Of a DNA stretch of 64,000 nucleotides, positions 54,850 through 63,576 are shown one piece after another; position 1 is the first letter of the stretch, and the number at the start of each line of letters is the position of its first letter. The stretch spans positions 79,390 through 143,389 of the forward strand of contig CAMDSC010000003.1 in NCBI GenBank assembly GCA_945907065.1, given 5' to 3'. The notes beneath the pieces are model-generated. The model did not search any database. It was not told where the DNA came from and saw only the letters and a list, made by a program, of their open reading frames with translations. The position numbers were made by a program, and so were the translations under genes. The DNA comes from Chitinophaga pinensis (lineage in GTDB: Bacteria > Bacteroidota > Bacteroidia > NS11-12g > UBA9320).

Positions 54850-55926
54850 ATGGGAAATTGCCGATTTTTAACAGTTCTTCTTTTAGTCACAATTCCTTTA
54901 TTTCTCCTTGCTCAAGACCAACAGCAACATGTTTTTAATATTTATTTTAAAACCAATTCGGATGTTGTAAGTTCTGAATCTATGGCTCGTATTCGTCAGC
55001 AATTATTGGATATAGGCAGCCGAAATATTCGTGAAATAAAACTTAAAGGCCATGCCGATTCGGATGCTAATGATTCGTTCAATATCAACCTATCAGATAG
55101 GCGAGCTTCCAATTGTGTCAGATATCTTACTTTACAAGGTGTGCCCGAAAGCATGATCAATAAAGAAGTCTTTGGTGAAGCTAACCCCACTTCAGAATTG
55201 AAATCCCTGAACAGGAGAGTAGAAATAACGGTAGTATATGATTACGGAAATACTATCGCCGATTATAAAGGGCGAAAATTTATTATTAAAGGAATTGTAA
55301 GTAATTATAATACTGGAAGAACATTGGCTTGCTTGTATGTAATTGAAGACCAAAAACTAAATGTGTTTCAATCCACAAAAGCAGATGGGAAATTTATTTT
55401 GCCTGCCAAAATTGGTAAAAATGTAAGTTTAATATTTTCAAAAGAAGAATTTTTAAACTCTACTTTGATTATAAAAGATTCGTATTTTCAAAATGCAAAA
55501 GGGGATACTATTTATATGGAAGCCAAACTGAAACCCATTGAAGTAGTGGAGAAAATAGTATTTGATAATATCTTTTTTTATTCGGATTCAGATTCGTTGA
55601 AACCTGAAAGTAAGCCCGATTTAGACCGATTGATGAAAATATTGCGAGCCGATAAAACCTTGTTTGTTGAAATACAAGGCCACATGAATTGTCCATTATC
55701 ACGCCCGATGAATATCTATCAAAAGCGTTATAATCACGAATTGTCGCATAAGCGAGCAAGAACTATTTATCGGTATTTAATAAATCATGCTATATCGGCT
55801 GAACAGCTTACTTTCAAAGGAATGAGTAATTTTAATATGATTTACCCCGAACCTAGAAATGAACAGGAGGCGGATAAAAATAAACGGGTAGAAGTTTGGA
55901 AATTGAAGGTAATTAATACTCCTTAA
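54850..55926 (+). CDS. Secreted protein with two OmpA-like domains around a regulatory fold
   Basis: From ATG 54850 the product is 358 residues with a signal peptide (about 1-22, ending FLLAQ). A first OmpA-like domain (about 27-140) has GHADSDAND, LSDRRASNCVRYL and NRRVEITVVY, keeping the Asp and Arg that bind meso-diaminopimelate. A carboxypeptidase-regulatory-like domain (about 150-240) follows. The second OmpA-like domain (about 245-358) has FYSDSDSLKPES, GHMNCPLSRP and LSHKRARTIYRYL; here the binding Asp of the GHTD motif is replaced (GHMN), so peptidoglycan binding may be lost. An in-frame TTG at 54766 would place 28 residues before the signal peptide and is rejected. Confidence 0.85.
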   Translation: MGNCRFLTVLLLVTIPLFLLAQDQQQHVFNIYFKTNSDVVSSESMARIRQQLLDIGSRNIREIKLKGHADSDANDSFNINLSDRRASNCVRYLTLQGVPESMINKEVFGEANPTSELKSLNRRVEITVVYDYGNTIADYKGRKFIIKGIVSNYNTGRTLACLYVIEDQKLNVFQSTKADGKFILPAKIGKNVSLIFSKEEFLNSTLIIKDSYFQNAKGDTIYMEAKLKPIEVVEKIVFDNIFFYSDSDSLKPESKPDLDRLMKILRADKTLFVEIQGHMNCPLSRPMNIYQKRYNHELSHKRARTIYRYLINHAISAEQLTFKGMSNFNMIYPEPRNEQEADKNKRVEVWKLKVINTP

Positions 55927-55929
55927 TAG

Positions 55930-56382
55930 TTATTCATCCCTTGTCCATTCGGCGGTTCGGCCAATTAAACTAACTCCAATAAACCCCCGAATTTTTAATA
56001 TTTGTCCAGGTTTTTTAACTTCACATTTATAGGTAAAACCGGTATAGGGATCATAAATGGTGCCATTGTTCCATTCTTTTTTAACAGCATCATATTCCAA
56101 ATGTTTTAGGATTACTAAATCCTGCAATGGTCTATTCTTCTTTTTTGAATCTGGGTTATTTTTATCAACTCTTGGTTTGCCATCATCTTCTTTGGGCCGT
56201 TTAAGCCATACTATTTTTCCACAATATTTGTTTCCATCATTTCCACATTTATATATTTTTATTTTAGATGTTTTTTCCATACTTAACCAAACCCCAAGTA
56301 TGTCATCGGCTTTAGCATTGGCATAAACCTTTAAAAAAGTAATTACTACAATTATTAATGAAATGTAAACGCGTTTATTCAA
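55930..56382 (-). CDS. DUF2147 domain-containing secreted protein
   Basis: This is a 150-residue exported protein of the DUF2147 family. After a signal peptide (VYISLIIVVITFLKVYANA) the domain shows DDILGVWLSMEKTSKI, IYKCGNDGNKYCGKIVWLK (in part), then PRVDKNNPDSKKKNRPL, GTIYDPYTGFTYKC and the end RGFIGVSLIGRTAEWTR. Lipocalin-like barrel structure is known for relatives; the ligand is unknown. The start is TTG at 56382, overlapping the MFS gene end by eight bases (TTGAATAA). The longer frame to 56445 lies wholly inside the MFS gene and is rejected. It converges with the double-OmpA gene. Confidence 0.9.
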   Translation of the reverse strand: MNKRVYISLIIVVITFLKVYANAKADDILGVWLSMEKTSKIKIYKCGNDGNKYCGKIVWLKRPKEDDGKPRVDKNNPDSKKKNRPLQDLVILKHLEYDAVKKEWNNGTIYDPYTGFTYKCEVKKPGQILKIRGFIGVSLIGRTAEWTRDE

Positions 56383-57598
56383 AATAATCCAAGTCTTTAT
56401 GATAACTTTCGTCAATTGTAAACGATGAGTAAATAGCCAAAACAATTACAACAATTCCTACTGCTATGCCTGCACCTAAAATTCCAAGCGAACCTGATTT
56501 AAAAAAATTAAAGGCTGTTGTAACCAATACCGTTGCACCACGAACAAAGTTAGGAATGGATGTGGTAGTAGTAGCTCGAAGGTTAGTGCCAAATTGTTCA
56601 GAAGCGGTGGTTACAAAAACTGACCAGTATCCATTTGGAATTCCTATTACCAAGAGTATAAAATAAAATGTAGGTTCGGTAACTCCTGAAGATAAAAAGA
56701 ACCAAATTAAGGTTGCTGCCAAGGTAAATAGGGAAATTATTAATGCTTTTTTTCGTGACTTAATATATTGACTTAACATCCCGGTAAGAAAAGCACCGAT
56801 GGAAGCCCCTATATAATGATACATTACCGCTTTTCCAGCCACAATATTGCCAACAATATTTAATCCTTTTTCAGAAGCAAACTCGGGCGAAAGTGTAACC
56901 AACACCCCAATTATATACCATACGGGAACTCCAATTAATATACATTTCAGGTACTTTATAAATCGTTCACGATTGGAAAACAAACTTAAAAAACTTCCTT
57001 TTTTAACAGTACTTTGTTTTAGTTTTGAATACATTCCTGACTCATACATTAATACCCGCAATACTAATAACATTAAGCCCATTCCGCCTCCAAAGTAATA
57101 AGCAACTCGCCAATCAAAAAGGTCGGAAACTAAAAATCCTGCTATGGCACCTGCTATTCCAATACTAGAAACAATGGTGGTTCCAAATCCGCGTTTTTCC
57201 TGACTCATTACTTCTGCAACCAAAGTTATTCCTACCCCCAGTTCGCCAGCCAAACCAAGACCTGCAAAAAATCTACAGACATAATATTCGTTAAGGGTGT
57301 GAACCATTCCATTTAGAATATTGGCTACGGAGTATAGTAAAATTGTTAAAAATAGAACTGAAATTCTACCTCTTTTGTCGCCCAGTACCCCCCAAATAAT
57401 ACCCCCCAGTAGCATTCCAATCATTTGAACGTTTAATAAATTTAAACCTACTGTAGTGAGTGCTTCACCAGTTAGCCCCAAATCTTTAAGGCTTGGAACC
57501 CTAACAATACTAAAAAGAATGAGGTCATAAACGTCAACAAAATATCCGAGAGCTGCTACAATTACTGCGGCATTAAGTATTTTTTTATGTGAATTCAT
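56375..57598 (-). CDS. MFS transporter
   Basis: This major-facilitator permease has 407 residues and about 12 membrane helices. The family loop between helices 2 and 3 reads GVLGDKRGRISVL (motif A), and helix 4/5 has RFFAGLGLAGELGVGITLVAE (in part), the sugar/aromatic-acid:H+ symporter-like pattern. FGTNLRATTTTSIPNFVRG near residue 345 matches the corresponding loop in the second half. The substrate is unknown; a small metabolite is likely. It overlaps the DUF2147 gene at its end, so the two are co-transcribed. Confidence 0.92.
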   Translation of the reverse strand: MNSHKKILNAAVIVAALGYFVDVYDLILFSIVRVPSLKDLGLTGEALTTVGLNLLNVQMIGMLLGGIIWGVLGDKRGRISVLFLTILLYSVANILNGMVHTLNEYYVCRFFAGLGLAGELGVGITLVAEVMSQEKRGFGTTIVSSIGIAGAIAGFLVSDLFDWRVAYYFGGGMGLMLLVLRVLMYESGMYSKLKQSTVKKGSFLSLFSNRERFIKYLKCILIGVPVWYIIGVLVTLSPEFASEKGLNIVGNIVAGKAVMYHYIGASIGAFLTGMLSQYIKSRKKALIISLFTLAATLIWFFLSSGVTEPTFYFILLVIGIPNGYWSVFVTTASEQFGTNLRATTTTSIPNFVRGATVLVTTAFNFFKSGSLGILGAGIAVGIVVIVLAIYSSFTIDESYHKDLDYFE

Positions 57599-57652
57599 TG
57601 GGTGCTAAAATAGAATTTTTTATCACAGGTTTCAAATAAACACTAAATACTT

Positions 57653-58390
57653 TTACCCAACTAAAAAAGTATGGCAAACAATTGCTGCGGCTATGGCAGC
57701 ATTAAGGCTTTCGGCATGACCAATTCGTGGAATAGTAATTTTTTCTGAAGCTAATTTTTCAATCTCCGAACTTATTCCGTTAGATTCATTTCCAATAATT
57801 AGGATACCTTCCATTGGTTTTGAGATTGCTTGTAATAATTGTCCGTCCATTACGCAAGCATAAGAAGGTATTTTCGAGTTTTTTAAAACAGATTCAAGTT
57901 CGGTATAAATAATATTAACTCTGGTAAATGATCCCATGGATGAAGCAATGGTTTTTGAATTATATAAATCCACGCAACCTATCGAACAAACTATAGTTTC
58001 GATTCCATACCAATCGGCTATTCGTATTATGGTTCCTAAATTTCCTGGGTCTGAAATCGAATCTAGCATTAAAGTGATTTTATTTTCAAAAAAAACATCT
58101 TCAATTTTGCTTTCCTTGAAATTAGACACTGCCATTATTCCCGGCGAGGTTTCCAAAGTACTCAATAGTTCACTGTCTTTGTCGCTAATTATCAATACTT
58201 TTGAGCTAGGAAGCTTTTCTCCAATTTTGTTAAATTGTGTTTGAGTTACAAGTATTTCATCAATTAAATAGTCGCTTTGGCATAACTCCAATACTGATTT
58301 TTCTCCCTCAACTAAAAATTGCCTGTATCTTTGCCTATATTTTTTTTGTTTGAGACTATTAATTTCCTTTTTTCTGGCGTTAGAAAGCAT
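57653..58390 (-). CDS. TrmH-family RNA 2'-O-methyltransferase (SpoU)
   Basis: This SPOUT-class enzyme methylates ribose 2'-OH in rRNA or tRNA with SAM. From ATG 58390 it has 245 residues. The substrate-binding N-terminal domain begins KKEINSLKQKKYRQRYRQFL (in part), with FLVEGEKSVLEL. The knot region has the three SPOUT motifs: DSISDPGNLGTIIRIADWYG near 110 (in part), LIIGNESNGIS near 200 and IPRIGHAESLNAAIAAAI near 220, the latter holding the catalytic Asn. It is divergent from tamL, with 25 bases between starts, and its -7 box lies in that gap. Confidence 0.93.
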   Translation of the reverse strand: MLSNARKKEINSLKQKKYRQRYRQFLVEGEKSVLELCQSDYLIDEILVTQTQFNKIGEKLPSSKVLIISDKDSELLSTLETSPGIMAVSNFKESKIEDVFFENKITLMLDSISDPGNLGTIIRIADWYGIETIVCSIGCVDLYNSKTIASSMGSFTRVNIIYTELESVLKNSKIPSYACVMDGQLLQAISKPMEGILIIGNESNGISSEIEKLASEKITIPRIGHAESLNAAIAAAIVCHTFLVG

Positions 58391-58398
58391 CTTGAGGG

Positions 58399-58406
58399 CA
58401 AAAATA
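58399..58406 (-). promoter_or_regulatory. -7 box of the RNA methyltransferase gene
   Basis: TATTTTTG on the minus strand (58406-58399), matching TAnnTTTG. It ends eight bases before the ATG at 58390. The -33 region falls inside the tamL coding sequence and shows no TTTG. Confidence 0.45.
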
Positions 58407-58415
58407 CTCATAATA

Positions 58416-60752
58416 ATGGGTATTGTTATTTTGCTATCGTCGGGGTGTAATGTTTTGAAATTTGTGCCAAAAGATAAAACCTTATTAGATGCTAATTTTG
58501 TTAAAGTTGATGGCGATGAGAAAATTGATGATTTAAAAGAACAAATTTTATTGATTCCTAACAGAAAGATGCTAGGAGTAATTAAATTTAACCTATGGTC
58601 CTATTATGTGGGACAAAAGTTATTTCCAAAAGATACCATTAGAAGTAAATTTGTTAGAAAAATTAAATATACACTTACAGATATTATAGGTGAGAAACCT
58701 GTGTATTTGGATAATTCAATGATTTCAAAGTCTGAGAAAAATCTAAAGCAGTTTATTTATCAAAATGGGTATTACGATGTAAGTGTTTCTTCAAAGGTAA
58801 AAACCTATTTAAAGAGGTCATACATTACCTATACAATAAATCCCGGTAAGCCATTTACGATTAATAAAGTAGTTTATAATGGTACGGATATATTGCTCGA
58901 TAAAGCAGCCAATGAGTTTGCCAAAAATAGTGTTTTACACACCGGCGATAAGATAGATAATGAAAGATTAACGGAGGAATTGAACCGTTTAACCACTGAA
59001 TTTAGAAATAACGGCTTCTATTATTTTAACAAAGCATTTATTGAAATTGCGATTGATACTGGCGGATTGAACAGAAGAGTGAATGTATATTATTACATAA
59101 GTAATCCTGGTGATGTGCGAAATGCCCGACAACAAACCATCCAAAAAGTGGTGGTTGAAATGAATTTTAAACAACAATTCGGGCGAGCTGATAATGTTGA
59201 ATTTGACAGTATAAACTATATTTTTAGAGGTTATAATATTAAGCCTAATATTATAAATCGGTCAGTAATTATGCGGCCTCAGGAATTATTTACTCAAAAA
59301 AAACTGGAAGAAACGTATAAAAAACTTATTGGTTTAGGACTTTTCAAATCAGTTAATATTTCAATTTTGCCTTATAAGTCAGATTCAACCAATAAATTAA
59401 CGGTTTTAATAAGTCTTACTCCAATGGCTAAACACGATTATATAATTGAACCACAAGCCATCACATCGGATAAGCAAACCGACTTAAACTCGCAGGATAA
59501 TAACCCTAGAAACTATGGTATTGCGAGTACGATAAAACTAAATAATAAAAATGTATTTAGAAATGCGGAGGATTTTAATATAAAACTTAGAGTAGCTGCC
59601 GAAAAACAATTTGGAAGTAATAATGGTAGAACAGTTAGCTTTTTTAATGAAGCAATCAATATTAATTTAGCTAACTTTGAAAGTAATGCTACTGCTGAAT
59701 TATTATTTCCCAAACTTGTTGGAATTCGTAAAGTTGATTTGAAGCCTTATTTACAGCAAAATCGTACTTCGGTAAATCTTTCCGTTAATAATGAAATAAA
59801 TACCAATTATAAAAGAATTTCATATCCTATAAATTTCACATGGCAATCCAGTTATGAAACTAAAGATAAACAATCGTTTTATTTTTATTATTCTCCGGTT
59901 CAAATGAGCTTTAATAAATCTGAAATTTATTCAGGTTTTCTAGCAAGACTTAATAATCCAACAGATAGTCTTCGTCTGGTTCGTACATTTCGTAATTATA
60001 TTATTCCGTCTCAAAAAGCTTCCATCGTTTATAATAACAGTGCAAAGTTTCCTAATAATTATTGGATAATTAGAAGCAATATTTTTGAACTATCAGGAAA
60101 TCTTATAGAATTTGGGTATCGCAAAATCCTTAAGAAAAATGAACCAGATAAAAAAATATTTGGTTTACCCTATTTTCAATACTTTAGAACCGATATTGAT
60201 GCCGTGAAATATAAAATATATGGTAAAAATAAAACTTTAGTATTACGCACTAATATAGGTTTTGGAGTTCCATACGGCAATTCAGTAGTGATGCCTTTTG
60301 AGCGTCAGTTTTTTGTGGGAGGAAGTAATAGTTTAAGGGCTTGGAGACCTCGTGTATTAGGTCCAGGCAATTACTCAAATACCAGTGCAATTCAGATTGA
60401 TAAAACTGGAGATATGATGATTGTGGCAAATGCAGAATACAGATTTGCTATTGCTCCAGGGAAATTATATGGGGCTTTTTTTATGGATGCTGGCAATATA
60501 TGGGAAGTTACAAAATCAGCTAAAGCAGATGCCAAATTCGATTTTAAGACTTTTTATAAACAAACCGCTTTAAACACAGGACTTGGTTTGCGTTTTGACC
60601 TTGAATTTTTTATTCTCCGTTTTGATTTTGGAGTACCACTTCATGATCCATCCAAACTAGAAGGTGAACGGTGGGTAATAAAGGAGTTTGGTACCTTTGA
60701 TTGGGTCAAAACCAAAGTTAATCCTTCTCTAGCGGTTGGTTATCCATTTTAA
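58416..60752 (+). CDS. tamL: TamL-type lipoprotein of the BamA/TamA superfamily
   Basis: TamL is the Bacteroidota counterpart of TamA: a lipid-anchored outer-membrane barrel that works with TamB in envelope assembly. The 778-residue product from ATG 58416 has a lipobox leader ending LLSSGC (Cys about residue 11), then NVLKFVPKDKTLLDAN, typical of the family. POTRA-like modules (about 75-345) precede the C-terminal barrel. The barrel has the conserved PFERQFFVGGSNSLRAW loop (residues about 630-650), equivalent to the VRGF motif of BamA/TamA, and ends in PSLAVGYPF. tamB is not adjacent. The start codon lies 25 bases from the divergent RNA methyltransferase start. Confidence 0.93.
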   Translation: MGIVILLSSGCNVLKFVPKDKTLLDANFVKVDGDEKIDDLKEQILLIPNRKMLGVIKFNLWSYYVGQKLFPKDTIRSKFVRKIKYTLTDIIGEKPVYLDNSMISKSEKNLKQFIYQNGYYDVSVSSKVKTYLKRSYITYTINPGKPFTINKVVYNGTDILLDKAANEFAKNSVLHTGDKIDNERLTEELNRLTTEFRNNGFYYFNKAFIEIAIDTGGLNRRVNVYYYISNPGDVRNARQQTIQKVVVEMNFKQQFGRADNVEFDSINYIFRGYNIKPNIINRSVIMRPQELFTQKKLEETYKKLIGLGLFKSVNISILPYKSDSTNKLTVLISLTPMAKHDYIIEPQAITSDKQTDLNSQDNNPRNYGIASTIKLNNKNVFRNAEDFNIKLRVAAEKQFGSNNGRTVSFFNEAININLANFESNATAELLFPKLVGIRKVDLKPYLQQNRTSVNLSVNNEINTNYKRISYPINFTWQSSYETKDKQSFYFYYSPVQMSFNKSEIYSGFLARLNNPTDSLRLVRTFRNYIIPSQKASIVYNNSAKFPNNYWIIRSNIFELSGNLIEFGYRKILKKNEPDKKIFGLPYFQYFRTDIDAVKYKIYGKNKTLVLRTNIGFGVPYGNSVVMPFERQFFVGGSNSLRAWRPRVLGPGNYSNTSAIQIDKTGDMMIVANAEYRFAIAPGKLYGAFFMDAGNIWEVTKSAKADAKFDFKTFYKQTALNTGLGLRFDLEFFILRFDFGVPLHDPSKLEGERWVIKEFGTFDWVKTKVNPSLAVGYPF

Positions 60753-60789
60753 AAAAATAATTGGCTAATTTTGCTACCTTAAAAAATTT

Positions 60790-61602
60790 ATGAAATTAAA
60801 ATTTTCAATACTTATTTTATTATCAATCATTCTAACTTCAACATTTACAAATTGTAAAAAAGATGACGGAACCAATCGTATTCAAATTAATCTATTTACA
60901 ATAGAAGATGATAAAACGTTGGGTTTGCAAGTAAGTGATGAAATAGCAGCCGACCCATTACAATTCCCATTACTTGATGAAGCAAAATATGCTACAGCCT
61001 ATAGCCATTTAAGAAGAATTACAGATAATATATTGAACAATGCTACTATGAAGCATCGCAATGATTTTTTGTGGCAAACTAAAATCATTCATAACGATTC
61101 AGTTTTAAATGCTTTTTGTACTCCTGGAGGATATATTTATGTTTACACAGGGCTAATAAAATATTTAGACAGTGAAGACCAATTGGCCGGAGTATTAGGC
61201 CATGAAATAGCTCATGCTGATGAACGGCACACAACTGAAGCTATGACCACAGCCTTAGGTCGGGATTTATTAATCAAAATGATTTTGGGCGATTCATCAT
61301 TGGCCGGACAACTAACTACTGGACTTTTGGGTTTGAAATATGGCAGAGGAAGTGAAACTGAAGCTGATTTAAGATCTGTTGAATATTTAAATAAAACAGA
61401 GTTGGATGCAAGGGGAGTTGGACGATTTTTCGAAAAATTAATTGCTTCCGGTCAAGCTGATGGTCCACAATTTTTAAGTACACATCCCAATCCTGATAAT
61501 AGGGTAGAAGCAATTACAAATAAATGGAAAGAGTTGGGAAGTAAAGTTGGAGAAACCTTTCCAACCCGATACTTAGAGTTTAAAAATTCATTACCAAAAT
61601 AA
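60790..61602 (+). CDS. M48-family metalloprotease, lipoprotein (second in window)
   Basis: This 270-residue zinc protease has a leader with TNCKKDDG (Cys about residue 22), a loose lipobox context. The active-site helix GHEIAHADERH carries the HExxH pair near residue 140. The third ligand is in GSETEADLRSVEYL near 195, and FCTPGGYIYVYTGLIKYL is the preceding strand. It differs from the M48 protein at 21183-21989 in its N-terminal region, so the two are paralogues rather than recent duplicates. It follows tamL by 37 bases and may be co-transcribed with it, which would fit an envelope quality-control role. Confidence 0.92.
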   Translation: MKLKFSILILLSIILTSTFTNCKKDDGTNRIQINLFTIEDDKTLGLQVSDEIAADPLQFPLLDEAKYATAYSHLRRITDNILNNATMKHRNDFLWQTKIIHNDSVLNAFCTPGGYIYVYTGLIKYLDSEDQLAGVLGHEIAHADERHTTEAMTTALGRDLLIKMILGDSSLAGQLTTGLLGLKYGRGSETEADLRSVEYLNKTELDARGVGRFFEKLIASGQADGPQFLSTHPNPDNRVEAITNKWKELGSKVGETFPTRYLEFKNSLPK

Positions 61603-61683
61603 AGAAGTTTTAAAGTTATTGGGTTATTGAACTAATTTTACTAACCAATAACCAGATAATGTTTAACTAATAAGCAATACAAA

Positions 61684-62916
61684 ATGCAATTAAATAAAAA
61701 CAGATACAGTTTGGGTGGAGTTGATCTTTTAGAAACTGCTCAAAAATTTGGAACGCCACTTTATATTTATGATGCCGAAACTATTAAAAGGCAGTATGAT
61801 AAGTTATTAGCCGCTTTTCCTGAAGTGAACCTAAAGATAAAGTATGCTTGCAAGGCGCTCAACAATATAAATATTATTAAATATTTAAAAAGCCTTGGTT
61901 CAGGGCTTGATACCGTATCTATTGAAGAAGTAGAAGTAGGATTAAAAGCAGGTTATAAACCTTCTGATATTTTATATACCCCCAATTGTGTTGCTTTTTC
62001 TGAAATAAAAAAAGCAGTGGAATATGGCGTTACAATTAATATTGATAATATGTCAATATTGGAACAATTTGGTCATGAATACGGTAATTCTGTTTCTTGC
62101 TGTATAAGACTTAATCCACATATTATGGCTGGTGGAAACAGTCATATATCTGTAGGGCATATTGATTCAAAATTTGGTATTTCTATTTACCAAGTTCCAT
62201 TAATAAAGCGAATCGTTAACAACCATAAAATAAAAGTAACTGGCTTGCACATGCACACAGGCAGTGATATTTTGGATGCGGATGTTTTTTTGCGTGGGGC
62301 TGATCTTTTATTTGAAGCTGCTCAAAATTTCAGTGACCTTGAATACATGGATTTTGGTTCAGGATTTAAAGTGAGCTACAAGGAAGGCGATATTACTACC
62401 GACATCAATAAAATTGGTAAAAAAATTACAGCCAATTTTAAAAAACTAACCAAACACTACGGTCGTGAACTTGAATTATGGTTTGAACCGGGCAAGTTTT
62501 TAGTAAGTGAATCTGGTGTTTTGCTTGTGCAAACCAATGTGGTTAAACAAACTCTTTCAACTGTTTTTGTTGGGGTAAATAGCGGTCAAAATCATTTGCT
62601 AAGGCCTAAAATGTATGATGCCTACCATAATATTTTGAACATAAGCAACACAAAAGGAAGTAAACGAATTTACTCCGTGGTTGGTTATATATGTGAAACT
62701 GATACTTTGGGATACGACCGCAAACTAAATGAAGTGAAAGAAGGAGATGTATTGGCCATTTTAAATGCCGGAGCTTATGGATTTACTATGAGTTCAAATT
62801 ATAACAGCCGAACACGCCCTGCCGAAGTGTTGATAATAAATGGTGAGGCTAAATTAATACGCGAACGAGAAACTTTAGAAGATCAATTAAAGCATCAGAT
62901 TGACTTAGGATTATAA
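61684..62916 (+). CDS. lysA: Diaminopimelate decarboxylase
   Basis: LysA converts meso-diaminopimelate to L-lysine, using PLP. The 410-residue enzyme has an alanine-racemase-like barrel: TPLYIYDAETIKRQYD near residue 22, the PLP-Lys in KYACKALNN near 57, and SGLDTVSIEEVEVGLKAGY (in part) following. HMHTGSDI lies near 196, the phosphate-binding GSGFKV near 225, EPGKFLVSESG near 270, and the interface-Cys and substrate motif YICETDTLGYDR near 337. The C-terminal domain has NAGAYGFTMSSNYN. No other lysine genes are nearby. An 8-bp inverted repeat (61622-61629 with 61646-61653) lies upstream, after the M48 gene. Confidence 0.95.
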   Translation: MQLNKNRYSLGGVDLLETAQKFGTPLYIYDAETIKRQYDKLLAAFPEVNLKIKYACKALNNINIIKYLKSLGSGLDTVSIEEVEVGLKAGYKPSDILYTPNCVAFSEIKKAVEYGVTINIDNMSILEQFGHEYGNSVSCCIRLNPHIMAGGNSHISVGHIDSKFGISIYQVPLIKRIVNNHKIKVTGLHMHTGSDILDADVFLRGADLLFEAAQNFSDLEYMDFGSGFKVSYKEGDITTDINKIGKKITANFKKLTKHYGRELELWFEPGKFLVSESGVLLVQTNVVKQTLSTVFVGVNSGQNHLLRPKMYDAYHNILNISNTKGSKRIYSVVGYICETDTLGYDRKLNEVKEGDVLAILNAGAYGFTMSSNYNSRTRPAEVLIINGEAKLIRERETLEDQLKHQIDLGL

Positions 62917-63056
62917 TTGCTGAAAACTTTTTGTAGCTAAATTCGGTTAATTCATTCTGTTTTTATAATCGCAAAATAAATTGTAATTTTATGGCCTGAA
63001 TAAAGTTCAATATAAATTTGTATTTAACTGATAAATATTCTGTTTAACATTATAAA

Positions 63057-63497
63057 ATGGGCAAAACTCAAGAAACATTTAACAAAAAAGAAAAAGAAAA
63101 AAAGCGTTTAAAAAAACGTCAGGACAAACAAGCAAAAACAGAGATGCGTCGCGCTAACGCCGGACCTGGTGGATTTGAAAACATGATAGCTTATGTAGAT
63201 GAAAATGGTATGATTTCGAGCACACCGCCTGATCCATCTAAAAAAACTGCGATAATAGCAGATAATATTGAACTAGGTATTCCTAAACGAGAAGATACTG
63301 GCCCAGTTATTTACACAGGTAAAGTTGATTTTTATAATAATGATAAAGGCTTTGGTTTTATCATAGAACAGAAAAATCAAGATAAGTTCTTTTTTCACGT
63401 AAATGGCTTATTACAACCAGTGGTTGAAAATGATATTGTAACCTTCGAGTTAGAGCCTGGATTAAAGGGTATGAACTGTGTAAGGGTAAAAAAATAG
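63057..63497 (+). CDS. Cold-shock-domain protein with basic N-terminal extension
   Basis: The 146-residue protein has a Lys-rich N-terminal extension (KEKEKKRLKKRQDKQAK, about 11-28), a middle linker with EDTGPVIYTG, and a C-terminal cold-shock domain. The domain shows GKVDFYNNDKGFGFI (RNP1-like KGFGFI) and KFFFHVNGL (RNP2-like FFFH), so it should bind single-stranded nucleic acids and act as an RNA chaperone. This extended layout is typical of Bacteroidota Csp-like proteins. A -7-like TAAATTTG (63013-63020) gives a leader of roughly 30 bases. A perfect 18-bp terminator follows. Confidence 0.94.
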   Translation: MGKTQETFNKKEKEKKRLKKRQDKQAKTEMRRANAGPGGFENMIAYVDENGMISSTPPDPSKKTAIIADNIELGIPKREDTGPVIYTGKVDFYNNDKGFGFIIEQKNQDKFFFHVNGLLQPVVENDIVTFELEPGLKGMNCVRVKK

Positions 63498-63516
63498 AAA
63501 TATAAAATTTTAACAT

Positions 63517-63552
63517 AAAAAAAAGGTCTCAAAATTTTGAGACCTTTTTTTT
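63517..63552. terminator. Perfect bidirectional terminator
   Basis: An 18-bp perfect stem with no unpaired base (63517-63534 with 63535-63552; core AGGTCTCAAAA) has A8/T8 flanks. It lies between the convergent cold-shock gene and the gene running off the window end. Confidence 0.88.
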
Positions 63553-63576
63553 ATTGGAATTATTTTTGTGAAGTAA

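Noticed and set aside
61622..61653. GGTTATTG/CAATAACC hairpin between the M48 gene and lysA
   Set aside because: An 8-bp AT-rich stem with a 16-base loop and no T-tract; noted under lysA but not called a terminator.
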